DNA of 64,000 bases from Euglena gracilis (lineage: Eukaryota; Euglenida; Euglenophyceae; Euglenales). Every line of letters starts with the position of its first letter. Within the stretch, counting starts at the first letter, position 1. Under the pieces are notes generated by a model that worked only from the letters and a program-made list of their open reading frames with translations, was not told where the DNA came from and made no database searches. The stretch spans positions 31,254,667 through 31,318,666 of the forward strand of contig CP154956.1 of the NCBI GenBank assembly GCA_039621445.1. Reading direction: 5' to 3'. Made by a program: the position numbers and the translations under genes. This document shows, piece by piece, positions 45,528 through 55,725 of this stretch.

Positions 45528-45690
45528 ACGGGGAGGAAATGTGGCCCAACTGGCCCCACACGTTTTCTTTGGCGTCAACAAAATTTGTATGTAATTTTCC
45601 TTTGGTCGACCAAAGAATGTACCCGGCCAAAATCCGGGACGCGGGGGACGCGGGGGGGGACGTGGGGGGGGACGCTGGGGGAACACCCCC
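45487..45690 (-). repeat. Dispersed repeat E (copy 3), with a 44-base G run
   Basis: Reverse copy of the 29690-29850 core. Its proximal edge is an uninterrupted run of 44 G (45492-45535), the longest homopolymer in the window. Confidence 0.75.
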
Positions 45691-45754
45691 AAAGTGGCAT
45701 GATATTGCAGATCAGTGGTCGGAGATTGGTCCTGGGAGTGTCCTTTGGCCGAAG

Positions 45755-45900
45755 GGTGGGGACGCCGGTTCTGTCCTGAACCCGGCGTCTCTAAAACGCC
45801 GCATTAAACAAGGGGTGGCGGACGCCGGTTCTGTCCAAAGCTCGGCGTTCCGGACGCCGGTTCCGTCCTTCGAACCGGCGTCCGCCACCCCTTTTTTGTA
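45755..45900. repeat. GACGCCGGTTCTGTC palindromic repeat (copy 3)
   Basis: Ends GGGTGGCGGACGCCGG and CCGGCGTCCGCCACCC form a near-perfect fold-back; inner units are as in 27520-27670. Confidence 0.65.
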
Positions 45901-46335
45901 GTAGAATTCAGTCGTCAAGGTGTTGGGCGCGAAAGTGACCACATCACCATGCTTCAAGACAACAGTCTCAACATGACCAACAGGCACATTTCCAACAGCT
46001 AAAAGTTGAAGAAGGGTGTTGTGTCGAACTTTGGAAAAGAACCTCATTCATGGGAGCTCCACAGAAAATTTCTTGGTTAGGAACGTGGTTTCTTCGCAAC
46101 AAATCGGCTCCAGGGCTGACATTGTTGGTTACCTCCCTCCAAAAAATAGGCAGACACTCTAAGGGGCAACACCAAAATGCGCGAGCATCAAAATGCGCAG
46201 GTCCGGCGGCCGTATGGAAAAGCCACGGCGCAATAAAATGTCTTCGGCAGCCGGGAAAGAAAGTTCCGCGGACGTGAAGCGCACTCCTCTTTTCCACGTA
46301 CGTGTATTTCTTTAACAACGTCAAGGCCCTCAGCA
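45900..46335 (-). pseudogene. Decayed protein gene fragment, unknown family
   Basis: Two minus-strand frames join near 46040. The first has LRALTLLKKYTYVEKR, GCRRHFIAPW and NHVPNQEIFCGAPM; the second continues with FFSKVRHNTLLQLLAVGN, VGHVETVVLKHGDVVTFAPN and LTTEFYY. Together about 140 residues of balanced, globular composition, clearly more protein-like than the surroundings. The C-terminal end is cut by the palindromic repeat at 45755-45900. I do not recognise the family; a transposase or DNA-binding protein is possible but not shown. Confidence 0.4.
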
Positions 46336-46444
46336 GGTGGCCGCTTAATCACTGACCCCCCCCCCGGCCGGGAGGGCAGTGACTGGTTTTTTCAGAGTGA
46401 ATGGCGGGTGAGTGACGCTGGGGTCGGAAAAAGTTTTTTTTGGC

Positions 46445-46640
46445 TTGAAAGGGCCCACAGTGGCCCTCCGGGAGGTTAGGCAGGGGTGGGGGGGGGGGGG
46501 GTGGGGGCTTCGCCCCTAAAGGAATTTCAATGGAGAAACTTCACCGGTGAAGTTCACCGGTGAAGTTCACCGCCATGTATTTCCAATGAAGAGGGGGGGG
46601 GTGGGGCCCGAAAAACCCAAAGTCACCGCCTGATCTCCCC
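46445..46640 (-). repeat. Dispersed repeat G with ACTTCACCGGTGAAGT palindromes (copy 2)
   Basis: Reverse complement of 38238-38425, including GGGGCTTCGCCCC and CCATGTATTTCCAATGAAGAG. Confidence 0.65.
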
Positions 46641-46712
46641 GGGGGGGGGGGGGGGCCTGGCTGGTCATTTGAAAAACGAGTGACTGGTTTTCAAAAAAAA
46701 AGTTCACTGGGG

Positions 46713-46910
46713 GTGTTCCCCCCGCCCCCCCCCGCCTCCCCCCCCCCCGCGTCCCCCCGCGTCCCGGATTTTGGCCGGGCACATTTTTTGGCCGACCAAA
46801 GGAAAATTGCATACTAATTTGGGTGACGCCAAAGAAAACGTGTGGGGTGGTTGGGCCACAGTCCCCCTACCCCCCCCCCGCGTCCCCCCCCCCGCGTCTC
46901 GAACCACCCC
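46713..46910 (+). repeat. Dispersed repeat E (copy 4)
   Basis: GGATTTTGGCCGGGCACA, CGACCAAAGGAAAATTGC, AATTTGGGTGACGCCAAAG and CGTGTGGGGTGG, bounded by poly-C. Confidence 0.65.
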
Positions 46911-46966
46911 CACTGGCCCCCCTCCCCTTCCTTAGGGGGAGGTAAAAAAAAGTTGCTTGGTCCAAA

Positions 46967-47385
46967 GATTACAGTCTCCGGTTCTTTTGGTTAGAGAATC
47001 GTTGCAGTAAAAACTATGTTTTTCACGACGCTTCCTCGGCATGGTTTGTTTTTGAAACTTTGAAAATTGTCGTAAACTGTTTTTGAAAACTGTTTTTGTT
47101 CGGGGGCCCCCTGGCTGAACACGTTTTCAGGCTGAAATATGGGCTCAGCCACAATTTGTGTATAGAAAAAATTTTGGGAGGCTCTTTTTTTTCAAGACCA
47201 TTGCTCAGAATGGCTTGCGCGGTTCACATACATCAAATATTAAGTGTTTTGAGAAATTCAGGTTCAAAAGTAAAAAAAAATTTTCAAAAACAGTTTACGA
47301 CAATTTTCAAAGTTTCAAAAACAAACCATGCCGAGGAAGCGTCGTGAAAAACATAGTTTTTACTGCAACGATTCTCTATTGTCCT
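46967..47385. repeat. Inverted repeat with about 100-bp arms
   Basis: The left arm 46967-47097 (GAGAATCGTTGCAGTAAAAA ... GTCGTAAACTGTTTTTGAAAA) pairs with 47275-47385. The loop begins with CGGGGGCCCCCTGGCTGAACA ... CAATTTGTGTATAGAAAA, which is the centre of the fold-back family seen at 32050-32125 and 29104. Each arm contains ATGCCGAGGAAGCGTCGTGA, which could start a short frame. Confidence 0.6.
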
Positions 47386-47690
47386 TCACCAATGTATCTG
47401 CAGCAGGTATTGCTTCCTGTGATGGGAAGCAAGAAAAATGAGGATGGGAGTAAGCAAAAAAGAACACCTTGCCCAAAACCAACCACGACGAAGAACTTCA
47501 CCTCGGACAGCCAGCTTGGTCTGCCAACCTTTCAGGGTTGACGACGGCGGCGTCAGACTGGATCCCAGATGTCGACACAGTGAGGCCCACGAGCGGCCAC
47601 ACTTGATCCATTCCTCGACAATCATCGCCTTGTGATCACTGGAATACTTCAACCAGGGGCGGTCAATTGGTTTCGCCCTGACACTTTGCT
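47386..47690 (-). pseudogene. Helix-turn-helix, transposase-like N-terminus
   Basis: Minus-strand frame reading RPWLKYSSDHKAMIVEEWIK, CGRSWASLCRHLG and LKGWQTKLAVRGEV. Two short helices around a GRSWASL turn resemble the DNA-binding N-terminus of transposases of the Tc1/pogo type. The frame runs out after about 90 residues with a non-conserved tail, and no DDE domain follows. The start codon is not certain (first internal ATG at 47652). It abuts the inverted repeat at 46967-47385. Confidence 0.4.
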
Positions 47691-47699
47691 TTGTTTCGA

Positions 47700-50570
47700 T
47701 GAACTTCTCCCTCAGTATTCTTTGCAGGTGGTGCGTTCCATGGGGTTGCTTCCATACTTGCAGTTAGTGCGACCGGAAAAATTGATTCCGTGCGCCGCGG
47801 AAAAAAAAATTTGTAACCGGCAGCGCCGTGGCAAAATTTTTTCTGTGTGCCGCGAATGCCGCGGCACTGGTTTGTAACGCCGCAGCCTGATTTACCAGTG
47901 GACAGAGCACTTTCCTCTTACCCAGGCGTCGCTTTGCGATGTCTCCTTCCTGGCAGTTCCCTGCTGCTCGGGAATTCACCATCAACTGCTTCGCGGACAG
48001 TTTCGCTACTGTAATTGTACATTCCTCTCACCTCCTCTTCACAGTTTTGGTTTTCTCGTTGTGCACATTACGTGCTTTGCCTGTGGCTGTGTCTTTGACA
48101 AGATTATAACAACTATTTCAAGTTTGGAACTATCAAGTTGGTTTGAGAAGTTCCAGTTCAAGGAGAAAAGTTTCATTGGTAGCAGCAGGAGTACTACGAT
48201 CTTACGTACTTTCAAGTTGTGGTGGTTGCCAGCTGCTGGACAAACCTCGACCTCGTGCAGAGCAGTTTTGGCTGAAGCTGGTTTTGGCATTTGCTGTGGC
48301 CACTGGGGCCTTATCTTTCAAGTTTTCAAGTTTGAGGACAACAAGTTCTGGGTGCAGAGTCGTCGGAGGCAGGGATGGGGCCTGTCAAAAACGACCACGT
48401 CAAAAACTCGTCCAGAACAGACACGACGCCGTCAAAAAAATAAACGACGTCTTTTATCCCAACCCCCCCCCTTCACCTCCGTTTTTTTGTGCCTGGGCGC
48501 CGGCATTCGCTTCGGGGGGGGGGGGGGGAATGATGATGAAGGAGTCCTTGGTGGTCTCCAAGACTGGGCCGGAAGTTTTCTTCTTTGTGCAACCTTTGCG
48601 GAAGAGACTTTGGTTTCTCTGGCAGTTCGTTTTGGGGAAAATTCAAACAAGAATCGGGGTTCAAACCCCAAAACCCAAGAATCAGTGTGCTTTTTGTCAT
48701 CCAAAACTGTGACTGCTGGTGAGGTCACCCGAACGGCATCGCAACACGGGCGCCAAAGACGGGGACTTGCACTGTGAGTTTGCAGGAGACCAGGCCCCCA
48801 CCCCCCAGGAGGGGCAGGGGAACGAGAGAACAGAAAGAGGGAAGCCTGAGGACAGAGGAAAACGATGATCAACCAAAAGAACACCCTGTTAAATAAAAAA
48901 GCATGGACCAAACCACATCATGGAGGTCGCCCAACCAAGGGGGTGGTAAGTGCAAAATCCCATTTGCCGGGCGGTTGCCCCGAACGCCTCTGTGAAACAA
49001 CTTTTTTACCCTTGTAAAGCACAAAAAAGCTGAGCCAAAAAGGGGGGGGGCGGGTGAGCATAGGGGGGAAGGATGCTATAACAAAATCGGAAGGGGGGGC
49101 CATGGGAGGAGGGGGGGGGTGCGGGGCGGAAGATGGGGAAAATGCCAAGTGATGCCACAAACCTTAATGACCCAACATAGGGGAATGAAACGGGGGGGGG
49201 TGGGGGGGGAATGCGGACAGCAGAAAGTGAGAAAGGAAAAAAAACATAGGAGGGGGCAAACAGAAAACCAGGGGGACGATTGGAGTGGGCAGGGGGAGCA
49301 GCGCCATTGGTTTTTTTGTGTGTTTTTACCCCGACCCCATCAAGGGCCCACCGCCCCCACCCACCAAAAACTGAGGTTTTTTGGTGAAAGGTGCCGAACG
49401 ACCGAGGGAGGCCCGCACCGACCCCTCCGAGAAAAGCATACAATTTCTTTTGACAAAAAGGTGAGTGCTACGACAGCCCCGACCACCCGGCCCCCCCCCC
49501 CCAACTGTTTTTGACTCCGCCGCTACCCCCCAGCCCGCTCACCCACCAATAGTGTTGGGTGGCGGACCCAGTTCCCGACCACCAGGACCCCCCCCACCCA
49601 AGTGTGTTTTTTCTCCGCCTGACCCAGCCGCTAGAGGGGCCCCCCCCCCATGGGTGGACCCAAAAAAATGCCGACCGACAGCCCCCCACCCCGGGAAAAG
49701 GGTTTTTTGACCAAAAAAAAGCCGAACCGGAACCGCCCCCCACCCCCCTACACATTGCCAACACCACGCCTGTCCGCGTCACAAATCTCCAAATTCGAGG
49801 TCGTCGTCATCAACCGCTTGTCCGTCTGTGCCAGGAAGAAAAAAGCCGGCGTGATCAGGACCCTGACAGGCAACAAAACAGCAAACAGCATTCGGAGGAA
49901 CATTTTTTTTCACGAACCGGACGCTTGGATCAGAAACTGATGTGGGAAGGCTCTCTCGGCCCACATGCCAGGGCTTTGTCCCATCAGATGACGGGCTGTC
50001 CACAAATTAAAAGACAACGACTTGTGCAAAAAGTTCATTTTTTTGACGATTGACAGACCACGACTAATGCAAACAGTTCAGTTTTTGATAAAAATTTGCC
50101 GACTGTGGACCGAAAGCCCCAAAACGGAAGGGGGGTAAAGCCAAAACGGGAACTGGGGGGGGGCAGCACTGGGTGATGACGAAGGTCTCCAAAGTGACTG
50201 ATAAATCACTGAAAACGTCGTTCAAGGTCAGCGCTGGTGGCCCGCATGGATGCCATCCTGAGAAAGAGTCCAAATCATTAAGGGGAAAAAAAAATTGAAG
50301 GAGACAAGGAATGAGTCAGTCATGCATTCAATGAATGAAGTCAAACCGGTCAAAAAAAAGAAAAGTGACACGGCACACCTGACGCCCCAAAAACACAAAG
50401 CCTCCGGCATTCCAATCTGCCCAGCCACTGTCCACCAGGTCGCCGGGTCAAGTTCTGGGTGGTGCCCAAAGAGAGGGCAACGTGTCCACGGACCCGTCCG
50501 CGCCAAAAACTGGGAAAACTCCAACCCGACCTCCCCAGGCAGGGAGTTCATGAACTGGGTGCAGGGGTTT
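47700..50570. other. Unassigned DNA; no confident gene
   Basis: Several long overlapping frames exist on both strands, but none has a recognisable motif. 48090-48380 has TTCAAGTTNGG-rich phrases similar in style to the leader at 51840-52440. 49000-49760 is rich in G and C homopolymers. Confidence 0.35.
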
Positions 50571-50744
50571 TTTTTAAAGACGGGGAGAGGGGGGAAGGGG
50601 GTGGGCACCAAGGGGGGGGGTCCAGACTAAAAAAACCCCTGACTGAATGGCCTCAGCCATCAGCATTGGTGGCAAGGCCAGAGCCCATTCCTTTGTTTTG
50701 AAAAGACACGGTGCAGAAAAAAAAGGCTCTGGGGGGCGGGAAAA

Positions 50745-51640
50745 AGATACGTGGTCGCCGAATTGCATATTGGCGAAGATCACTGGCCAGTTGCCCTGTA
50801 CGGAAGGCTTTTAAAACGTTCACGACAGTCGTCATTATCTTTGCTCGGTTGCAATCCTTGAAAAGATCTTTCACCACAAGGTTGAGTGCATGTGCTTGAC
50901 ATCTGAAGGTTGCAATTCCATGATGACTGCCATCAAGGCGTTTGCGCATCCCAGCGAAATTTGATGCACCATCGGTGCAAATCCCCACGATGGTGCATCC
51001 AAACTTGTCTTCGTACTCCACAATCTTTTGACGGGTCAGTTCTGTCATGGCCTCAATGGTGTGCTGGGCTTCTGTGTCAATCAAGTCAACAAGGTACTCA
51101 TTCAGAGCAAGGCCAATGACGGGCAGTTGAGTGGGTGTGGTCCAGCCATCCAGGGTGAGAGTGACTTGACAACCAGTGAGATGAGTTTTCAGCATGTCCA
51201 TGCATCGATTGTGTTCACGGGACAGCAAATGTCCCGACAGGTGTTTCCTGCTGGGCAGTGTAGCACCTGGGCTGATGGCGTTCATGAACTCCTTTGCACC
51301 AGCTGTCTCCACCCAAGAGAAAGGAAGGTTAGTTCTGAAAATCATGCGGGCGACCGCCTGATGCAGCGTCTCTTCTGAGGGCTTAATGTACTTTTGTATG
51401 TTCACAGGCTTGCAGCTCCAATACCCGCTCTGATGGAGAGGTTTGCACCTTTCAGCGTGTGCACGAAGTCTTGCTGCTACTGAAGACACTGTGTTCCCAC
51501 ACCCCCTACAGACGTGTTGTAGTGCCCGTGGGTTCCCAGCGGCATGTTCCTTCCTACACGCGGACGCGGAGTCGAGGACTAAGGCCGTTTGACGACACAC
51601 ACCGGAAACATTTTTTCACCTCGTCTTCAGGGCGACCCAT
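50745..51640 (-). pseudogene. hAT-type transposase, N-terminal two thirds
   Basis: Minus strand. An ATG at 51640 (MGRPEDEV) is followed by a frameshift near 51560 into the main frame. Motifs in order: a BED-like finger (HVCRGCGN, then LRAHAERC), FRTNLPFSWVE, LTLDGWTTPTQLPVIGLAL with the first catalytic Asp, ICTDGASNFAGM with the second Asp region, and the hAT-typical FRCQAHALNLVVKDLFKD. The frame degenerates after LRQYAIRRPR near 50745, so the catalytic Glu region and the C-terminal hAT dimerisation domain are missing. The element ends were not found. Such an enzyme could in principle act on the 8-bp-duplication insertion at 62796-63782, but no link is shown. Confidence 0.75.
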
Positions 51641-51819
51641 TGAATTCGGAATCACCTTCTTTATTTCGCGACTTTTTTTTGACAGTTTATGACATAGCCA
51701 GAGGCTGTTTTTTTCGACAGTGCGCCAAAAAAATCAAAACCCCGTCATAAACCCATCCCTGGTCGGAGGAGGTAGAACGTTTTCTGTACTTCACTGTTAC
51801 ACTGTTGTACATAGCGACA

Positions 51820-52668
51820 GTGTTACATTGCGACCCCCCCCATTGTTGGAGAGAGATTTTGGAATTCAGTTTCTGAAATTGATTTTGGCATTTGCATTGA
51901 CCACTTCTGTTTGCAAGGTTGTTTGGACTGTTCAATCTGCAGTTCTGAATTGCAAAGCCAAAACTGTGACAATTCAATTTTGGACATTTGTTCACAACAT
52001 CTCTCTCCAAGCCCTTGTTTCTTGCAAGTTTGTTTGTTTGAAACTGTGTTTCTGGACTTTGGAAGTCTGTCTGATAGAAAACTTGAAGTTTGTTGGTTTG
52101 ATTGTTTGCTGTTTGATTGTTGGAAGTCTGTTTGGAAGATTGCCACACCAACACAAACGGATTTTGAGTGCCAACCAGCCCCCCCTGGACCAGCTGCTTG
52201 CCCCATTGACCAGCCAACCCCCAGGTTTTTGAGTGACAACAGCTGTTTTTGGCAAGCAGTTGGTTGACAGATTGTCTGCAAGTCTGATCTGTGATTCTGT
52301 TTTGGAAGTCTGTCTGCCAGATTGTTTGATCAGAATTGTTGGCAAATTTCTGCAAGTTTGTTTGCCAGCGCGTTTGTCAAAGTCCCATCCAACTGTTTGT
52401 TTGCCAGTTGCCTTTCAAGTGTTCAGCTCAAAAGTCTGAAAGTTTGTTTGCCAGTTTGGAGGTCCAACTGACAGCCTGCTCCCCCCTGATTTTGAGCGCA
52501 GCCTGTCTCAGATTTTGAGTGACCCCCCTGATTTTGAGCGCAGCCTGTCCCAGATTTTGAGTGACCCCCCTGATTTTGAGCGCAAGCCTGACCCAGATCT
52601 TGAGCCTTTGTCTGCCAACCTGTTCCACAGCCCACCTACTCAGAAAGTGATCGAACCAAAACGAAAAA
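51820..52668 (+). other. Probable 5' leader of the Ty3/gypsy-type element
   Basis: T/G-rich sequence with many imperfect repeats of AAGTCTGTTTG and CAGTTTGTTTGCCAG, ending shortly before the gag-like ATG at 52669. A 42-bp unit (CCCCCTGATTTTGAGCGCAG...) is repeated three times at 52484-52600. An LTR may be included, but its ends were not located. Confidence 0.4.
52484..52603. repeat. 42-bp tandem repeat, three copies
   Basis: Units begin at about 52484, 52526 and 52568, with CTGATTTTGAGCGCARCCTG; the third is slightly diverged. Confidence 0.9.
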
Positions 52669-52860
52669 ATGCCTGAAGCTGGTGAAGAGTCGTTTGCACA
52701 GAAAATTGCTGAGCTTGAAGCCCGCCTCGCCGGACTTGAATTAAGCAACCCACATGTTTCGCAACACTCAACCACCCAGTCACCCTTCGCCCCCCGACCT
52801 CCAAAACTGATCGCCAGAAAGTCTGCTGACACCTCCGACACTGAACGAAAGCCTGGTCTT
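52669..52860 (+). pseudogene. Gag-like N-terminus of the Ty3/gypsy-type element
   Basis: ATG at 52669 opens a frame with an acidic/helical start (MPEAGEESFAQKIAELEARL) that looks like a short coiled coil, then a Ser/Pro-rich linker. It is cut near 52860 by the palindromic insertion beginning ATATCCG-GGACTGAGGCCC. The capsid and zinc-knuckle parts are absent, so most of gag is deleted or lies elsewhere. The assignment rests on position upstream of the protease. Confidence 0.5.
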
Positions 52861-54005
52861 ATATCCGTGGACTGAGGCCCAAGACACACACTGTGTCTCG
52901 TGGACTGGCAGTCCACGAGACACAGTGTGTGTCCCCGTGGACTGGGACACACACTGTGTCTCGTGGACTGAAAAATAAAAGGTGTTTGCCAGAAATGCGA
53001 GGTGTTCTACATCTAATGCAATGCAGCAGGGCAGTGGAAAGATGGTCACTGGACAACCGTGAGCTGTAACAGCTGAGAGACAGTTGGCGCAAATTTGGAA
53101 CAATGGTCGTCGGGACACGGAACGGCATACAGGACAACGAGGAGACGCAACGAGGAGCGCAGCGTTCAGATGTTTACACATCTGCTGGAACTCCAACAGG
53201 CGTGTGACAGCTACACGCCCAGCCTTTGCGGTCCCTTTTGGCTTCTCCTCCAGCACGTTGGCCAACAACGTACCGTGTATTGGGTCAACAACAGGGCCCT
53301 TCTGCAAATCGACCAAATACTTCTCCAGTGTAGCAACAAATGCATCTGGTTTCGGGGGTCGGGGGAGCATGCGGTCCACACTGTTTGCGGTCTTCTTCAT
53401 TTTCCAAAAGAAAAAATTGCAAGGACAGGTAGTGGAATGTGGTAAAACTTGTCCACGAGAAACCTTTATGCTCTAAGCCAAAAGTTGCCGAAAGGCCAAG
53501 TTATTGGGGGGCACTTGTTGGTCGGACCAGTGGGAATTCTTGATTTTTTTCAGTTCACGAGGACACACACTGTGTCTCGTGGACTGCCAGTCCACGAGAC
53601 ACAGTGTGTGTCCCAGTCCACGGGGACACACACTGTGTCTCGTGGACTAGCAGTCCACGAGACACAGTGTGTGTCCTCGTGAACTAAAAATTTGACAAAA
53701 ATTTGCAAAAAAATACGGGGTAGACATTGCGTGGCTAAGTTCCACGAGACACAGTGTGTGTCTTGGGCCTCTTAGTCAACGGATATAGACAAAAATCATC
53801 CATTGTAACCCGGACACACGGTGTGTCCGGGTTATGGGCGCCTTCGGCGCCCATAACCCGTATTGAGGGGCACTTGTTGGTCGGACCAGTGGGAATTCTT
53901 GGTTTTTTTCAGTTCACGAGGACACACACTGTGTCTCGTGGACTGCCAGTCCACGAGACACAGTGTGTGTCCCAGTCCACGGGGACACACACTGAGGTGA
54001 CACAC
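52858..54005. mobile_element. Palindrome-rich insertion H1 (GGACACACACTGTGTCTCGTGG)
   Basis: Bounded and subdivided by palindromes of GGACACACACTGTGTCTCG and its complement (52876-52975, 53549-53690, 53742-53765, 53915-54000), plus CCCGGACACACGGTGTGTCC and GGGCGCCTTCGGCGCCC hairpins (53808-53862). A block of about 130 bp starting GGGGCACTTGTTGGTCGGACC is directly repeated (53508-53640 and 53867-54000). It splits gag from protease and carries copy 4 of the PHD-like gene. The flanking 1.4-kb insertion H2 (58228-59667) shares its ends. No unambiguous target duplication was found. Confidence 0.6.
52985..53400 (-). CDS. Zinc-finger family gene, copy 4, inside insertion H1
   Basis: Minus-strand ATG at 53400 opens about 140 codons. 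It starts MKKTANSVDRMLPRPPKP and continues with DPIHGTLLANV, LLEFQQMCKHLNAA and then cysteine pairs CPVC, CANC and AHGCP. The start aligns with copy 1 (MAKRTANFVNGLLPPPP, DPLHGTLLAQ, LEFAKLCQH), so it belongs to the same family, although its C-terminal finger has different spacing. The same frame runs on through the palindromes, so the true stop may lie in the repeat. This is the only copy with an uninterrupted N-terminal half. Function unknown; zinc binding is inferred from the cysteines. Confidence 0.5.
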
Positions 54006-54049
54006 AGTGAGGACAAGAAGCGTCTGAATCAATCATCGCCTCAGCCGCC

Positions 54050-54511
54050 CCGTCCTGCCACACAGTCAAACTTGCCTGCCAATTCGCCCCCCAATTCTCG
54101 GGAAGAAAATTCGAATCCATTTCATATCTGGGAAAACCAAGCACCACGTTGTATTTGGAAACCAACATTGGTGGAAGATATGTGTCGGCTGTTCTTGATA
54201 CCGGGGCCACCACGTCTGCCATTTCAACCCGTTTCTCCCAAGGGCTTTCTGTCCAAAGAGAAAAGGCAGTCCCTGTCAAGATGGGCGATGGAACTGCTGT
54301 GTATTCGGAAGGTGTTGCTGAAACCACCCTGCATCTGGGGAACAACAACTTTCACCAAAAGCTGCTTGTCCTGAACACAACCGCGTTCGATGCTGTTCTT
54401 GGTATGGATTTCCTGAACCACCCCAAAGTTTCTGGAATCCTGTTTCGTCCTGCCCGTCTCGTCATTGGTGATGAGGCAATTCCCCTGCGTGAGGAAAAAG
54501 GACACATTTAC
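54050..54511 (+). pseudogene. Retropepsin-type aspartic protease of the Ty3/gypsy-type element
   Basis: Plus-strand frame with SYLGKPSTTLYLETNIGG, the catalytic DTG in VSAVLDTGATTSAIS, a flap-like region and FDAVLGMDFL near the C-terminus, the usual second conserved block of retroviral-type proteases. It would cleave the polyprotein. The frame upstream needs a shift near 54110. It continues through GDEAIPLREEKGHIY, where element B5 is inserted. Confidence 0.8.
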
Positions 54512-55222
54512 CAGGGGGGGGAGGGAAATTATGCAGTCCGCATTATTCCGCATTATTCCGCATTTTTCCGCATTATTCCGCATTATTCCGCATTTTTCTG
54601 CATTTTTTCCGCATATTTTCCGCATTTTTTTGTAAATTTTCCGCATTTTTCCGCATTTTCGCATTTGACCGCATTTTTTCCGCATTTTTCCGCATTTTTC
54701 CGCATTTTCCCGCATTTTTCCGCATAATTTCCGCATTATCCCGCATTTTCCGCATTTTTCCGCATAATTACTGCATTTTTTCGCATAATTTCCACATTTT
54801 TCCGCATAATTTCCGCATTTTTTGTGAATTTTTTACGTTTCAGGTCGACTACAAGGTTCATTGTTTCCCCAATATGTTGGGGCACAAGTGCTCGTCTTTT
54901 CATCTCTCTGTTTTATACATAATTTGTGCTTTGTTTTTCCATTGCATTTTGGTGACTTCTGGCAAGCTTGGGCATCAGCGATGGGAATCAAATAGCATCG
55001 GGACCCTGCATATTGTGAGGTAGAAATATATCTGTCCTCTCCATGTGACCTGGGACTCCACAGAATTTCAGCATGTTTTCCGCATTTTCCGCATTTTTCC
55101 GCATTTTTTCCGCATTTTTTTCCCGCATAATTTCCGCATAATTTCCGCATTTTCCCGCATTTTTCCGTATAATTTCCGCATTTTTTCCCCGCCTGCCAGA
55201 CCGCATAATTCCCCCCCCCCTG
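54512..55222. mobile_element. CAGGGG-family element B5, 7-bp duplication CATTTAC
   Basis: Starts CAGGGGGGGGAGGGAAATTATG and ends GCATAATTCCCCCCCCCCTG. CATTTAC flanks it exactly (54505-54511 and 55223-55229), and removing element plus one duplicate restores the retroelement reading frame. Subterminal arrays consist of TTCCGCATTT and TTCCGCATAA units (54540-54830 and 55078-55190). The middle (54840-55075) is unrelated. Confidence 0.92.
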
Positions 55223-55273
55223 CATTTACTCCGTGTATCGAATGTTTGCCACTGAAAGCTATCAGTTGCTACC
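55223..55273 (+). pseudogene. Short polyprotein segment between two insertions
   Basis: Fifty bases in frame with the protease end on the left (after removal of B5) and with the NPPW domain on the right (after removal of 55274-55725). It encodes a short stretch including YRMFATESYQLL. Confidence 0.6.
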
Positions 55274-55725
55274 AGCAGTGGCTGAAAACTTCCCCCCCCC
55301 CCCGAAAATTTCCCCCCCCCCAAATCGGCCAGATTTTGGCGGTTCTACCTTATGCTTCCAGGGGTCCGAAAATTTCCCCCCCCTTGAAAAAGCCCGGTCC
55401 CCCCTCCCAAAAAGTCAACAAAGGCGCAAGGCAAGGGCTTTTTGGAAGGAACTCCTTTTTTTATACATGCCGTGGTAGCGATTTTTTGTCCTTGTGAACC
55501 ATCATGAAACAAATGTTGTAGTCCAATGCAAAATGGCCTTCAACAAACAGCCATATTTGAGTTTCGTGCACCAACAGGTGCTATGTCCATCTTAGGTTCA
55601 GATTCCATGGTTCTCTGTGACACGGCCGGGGCTTAAGCTCCCAGGGGTCCGAAAATTTCCCCCCCCCTGAATTGGTCCGAAAAATGCGGCCCTAGGGGGG
55701 GGGGAAGTTTTCAGCCACTGCCAGT
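55274..55725. mobile_element. TIR insertion with GTGGCTGAAAACTTCCCC ends, 4-bp duplication TACC
   Basis: The left end AGCAGTGGCTGAAAACTTCC and the reverse complement of the right end share GCAGTGGCTGAAAACTTCCC followed by poly-C. TACC occurs at 55270-55273 and 55726-55729. Excision with one TACC gives an open frame from LLP into TLRAKAL. Inside, GAAAATTTCCCCCCC units repeat three times. No coding domain. Confidence 0.7.

Noticed and set aside
53754-54374. Frame of 206 codons across H1 and the protease region
   Set aside because: The first third is palindrome-derived and the last third is out of frame with the protease motifs; only the middle Ser/Pro-rich part may be retroelement linker.
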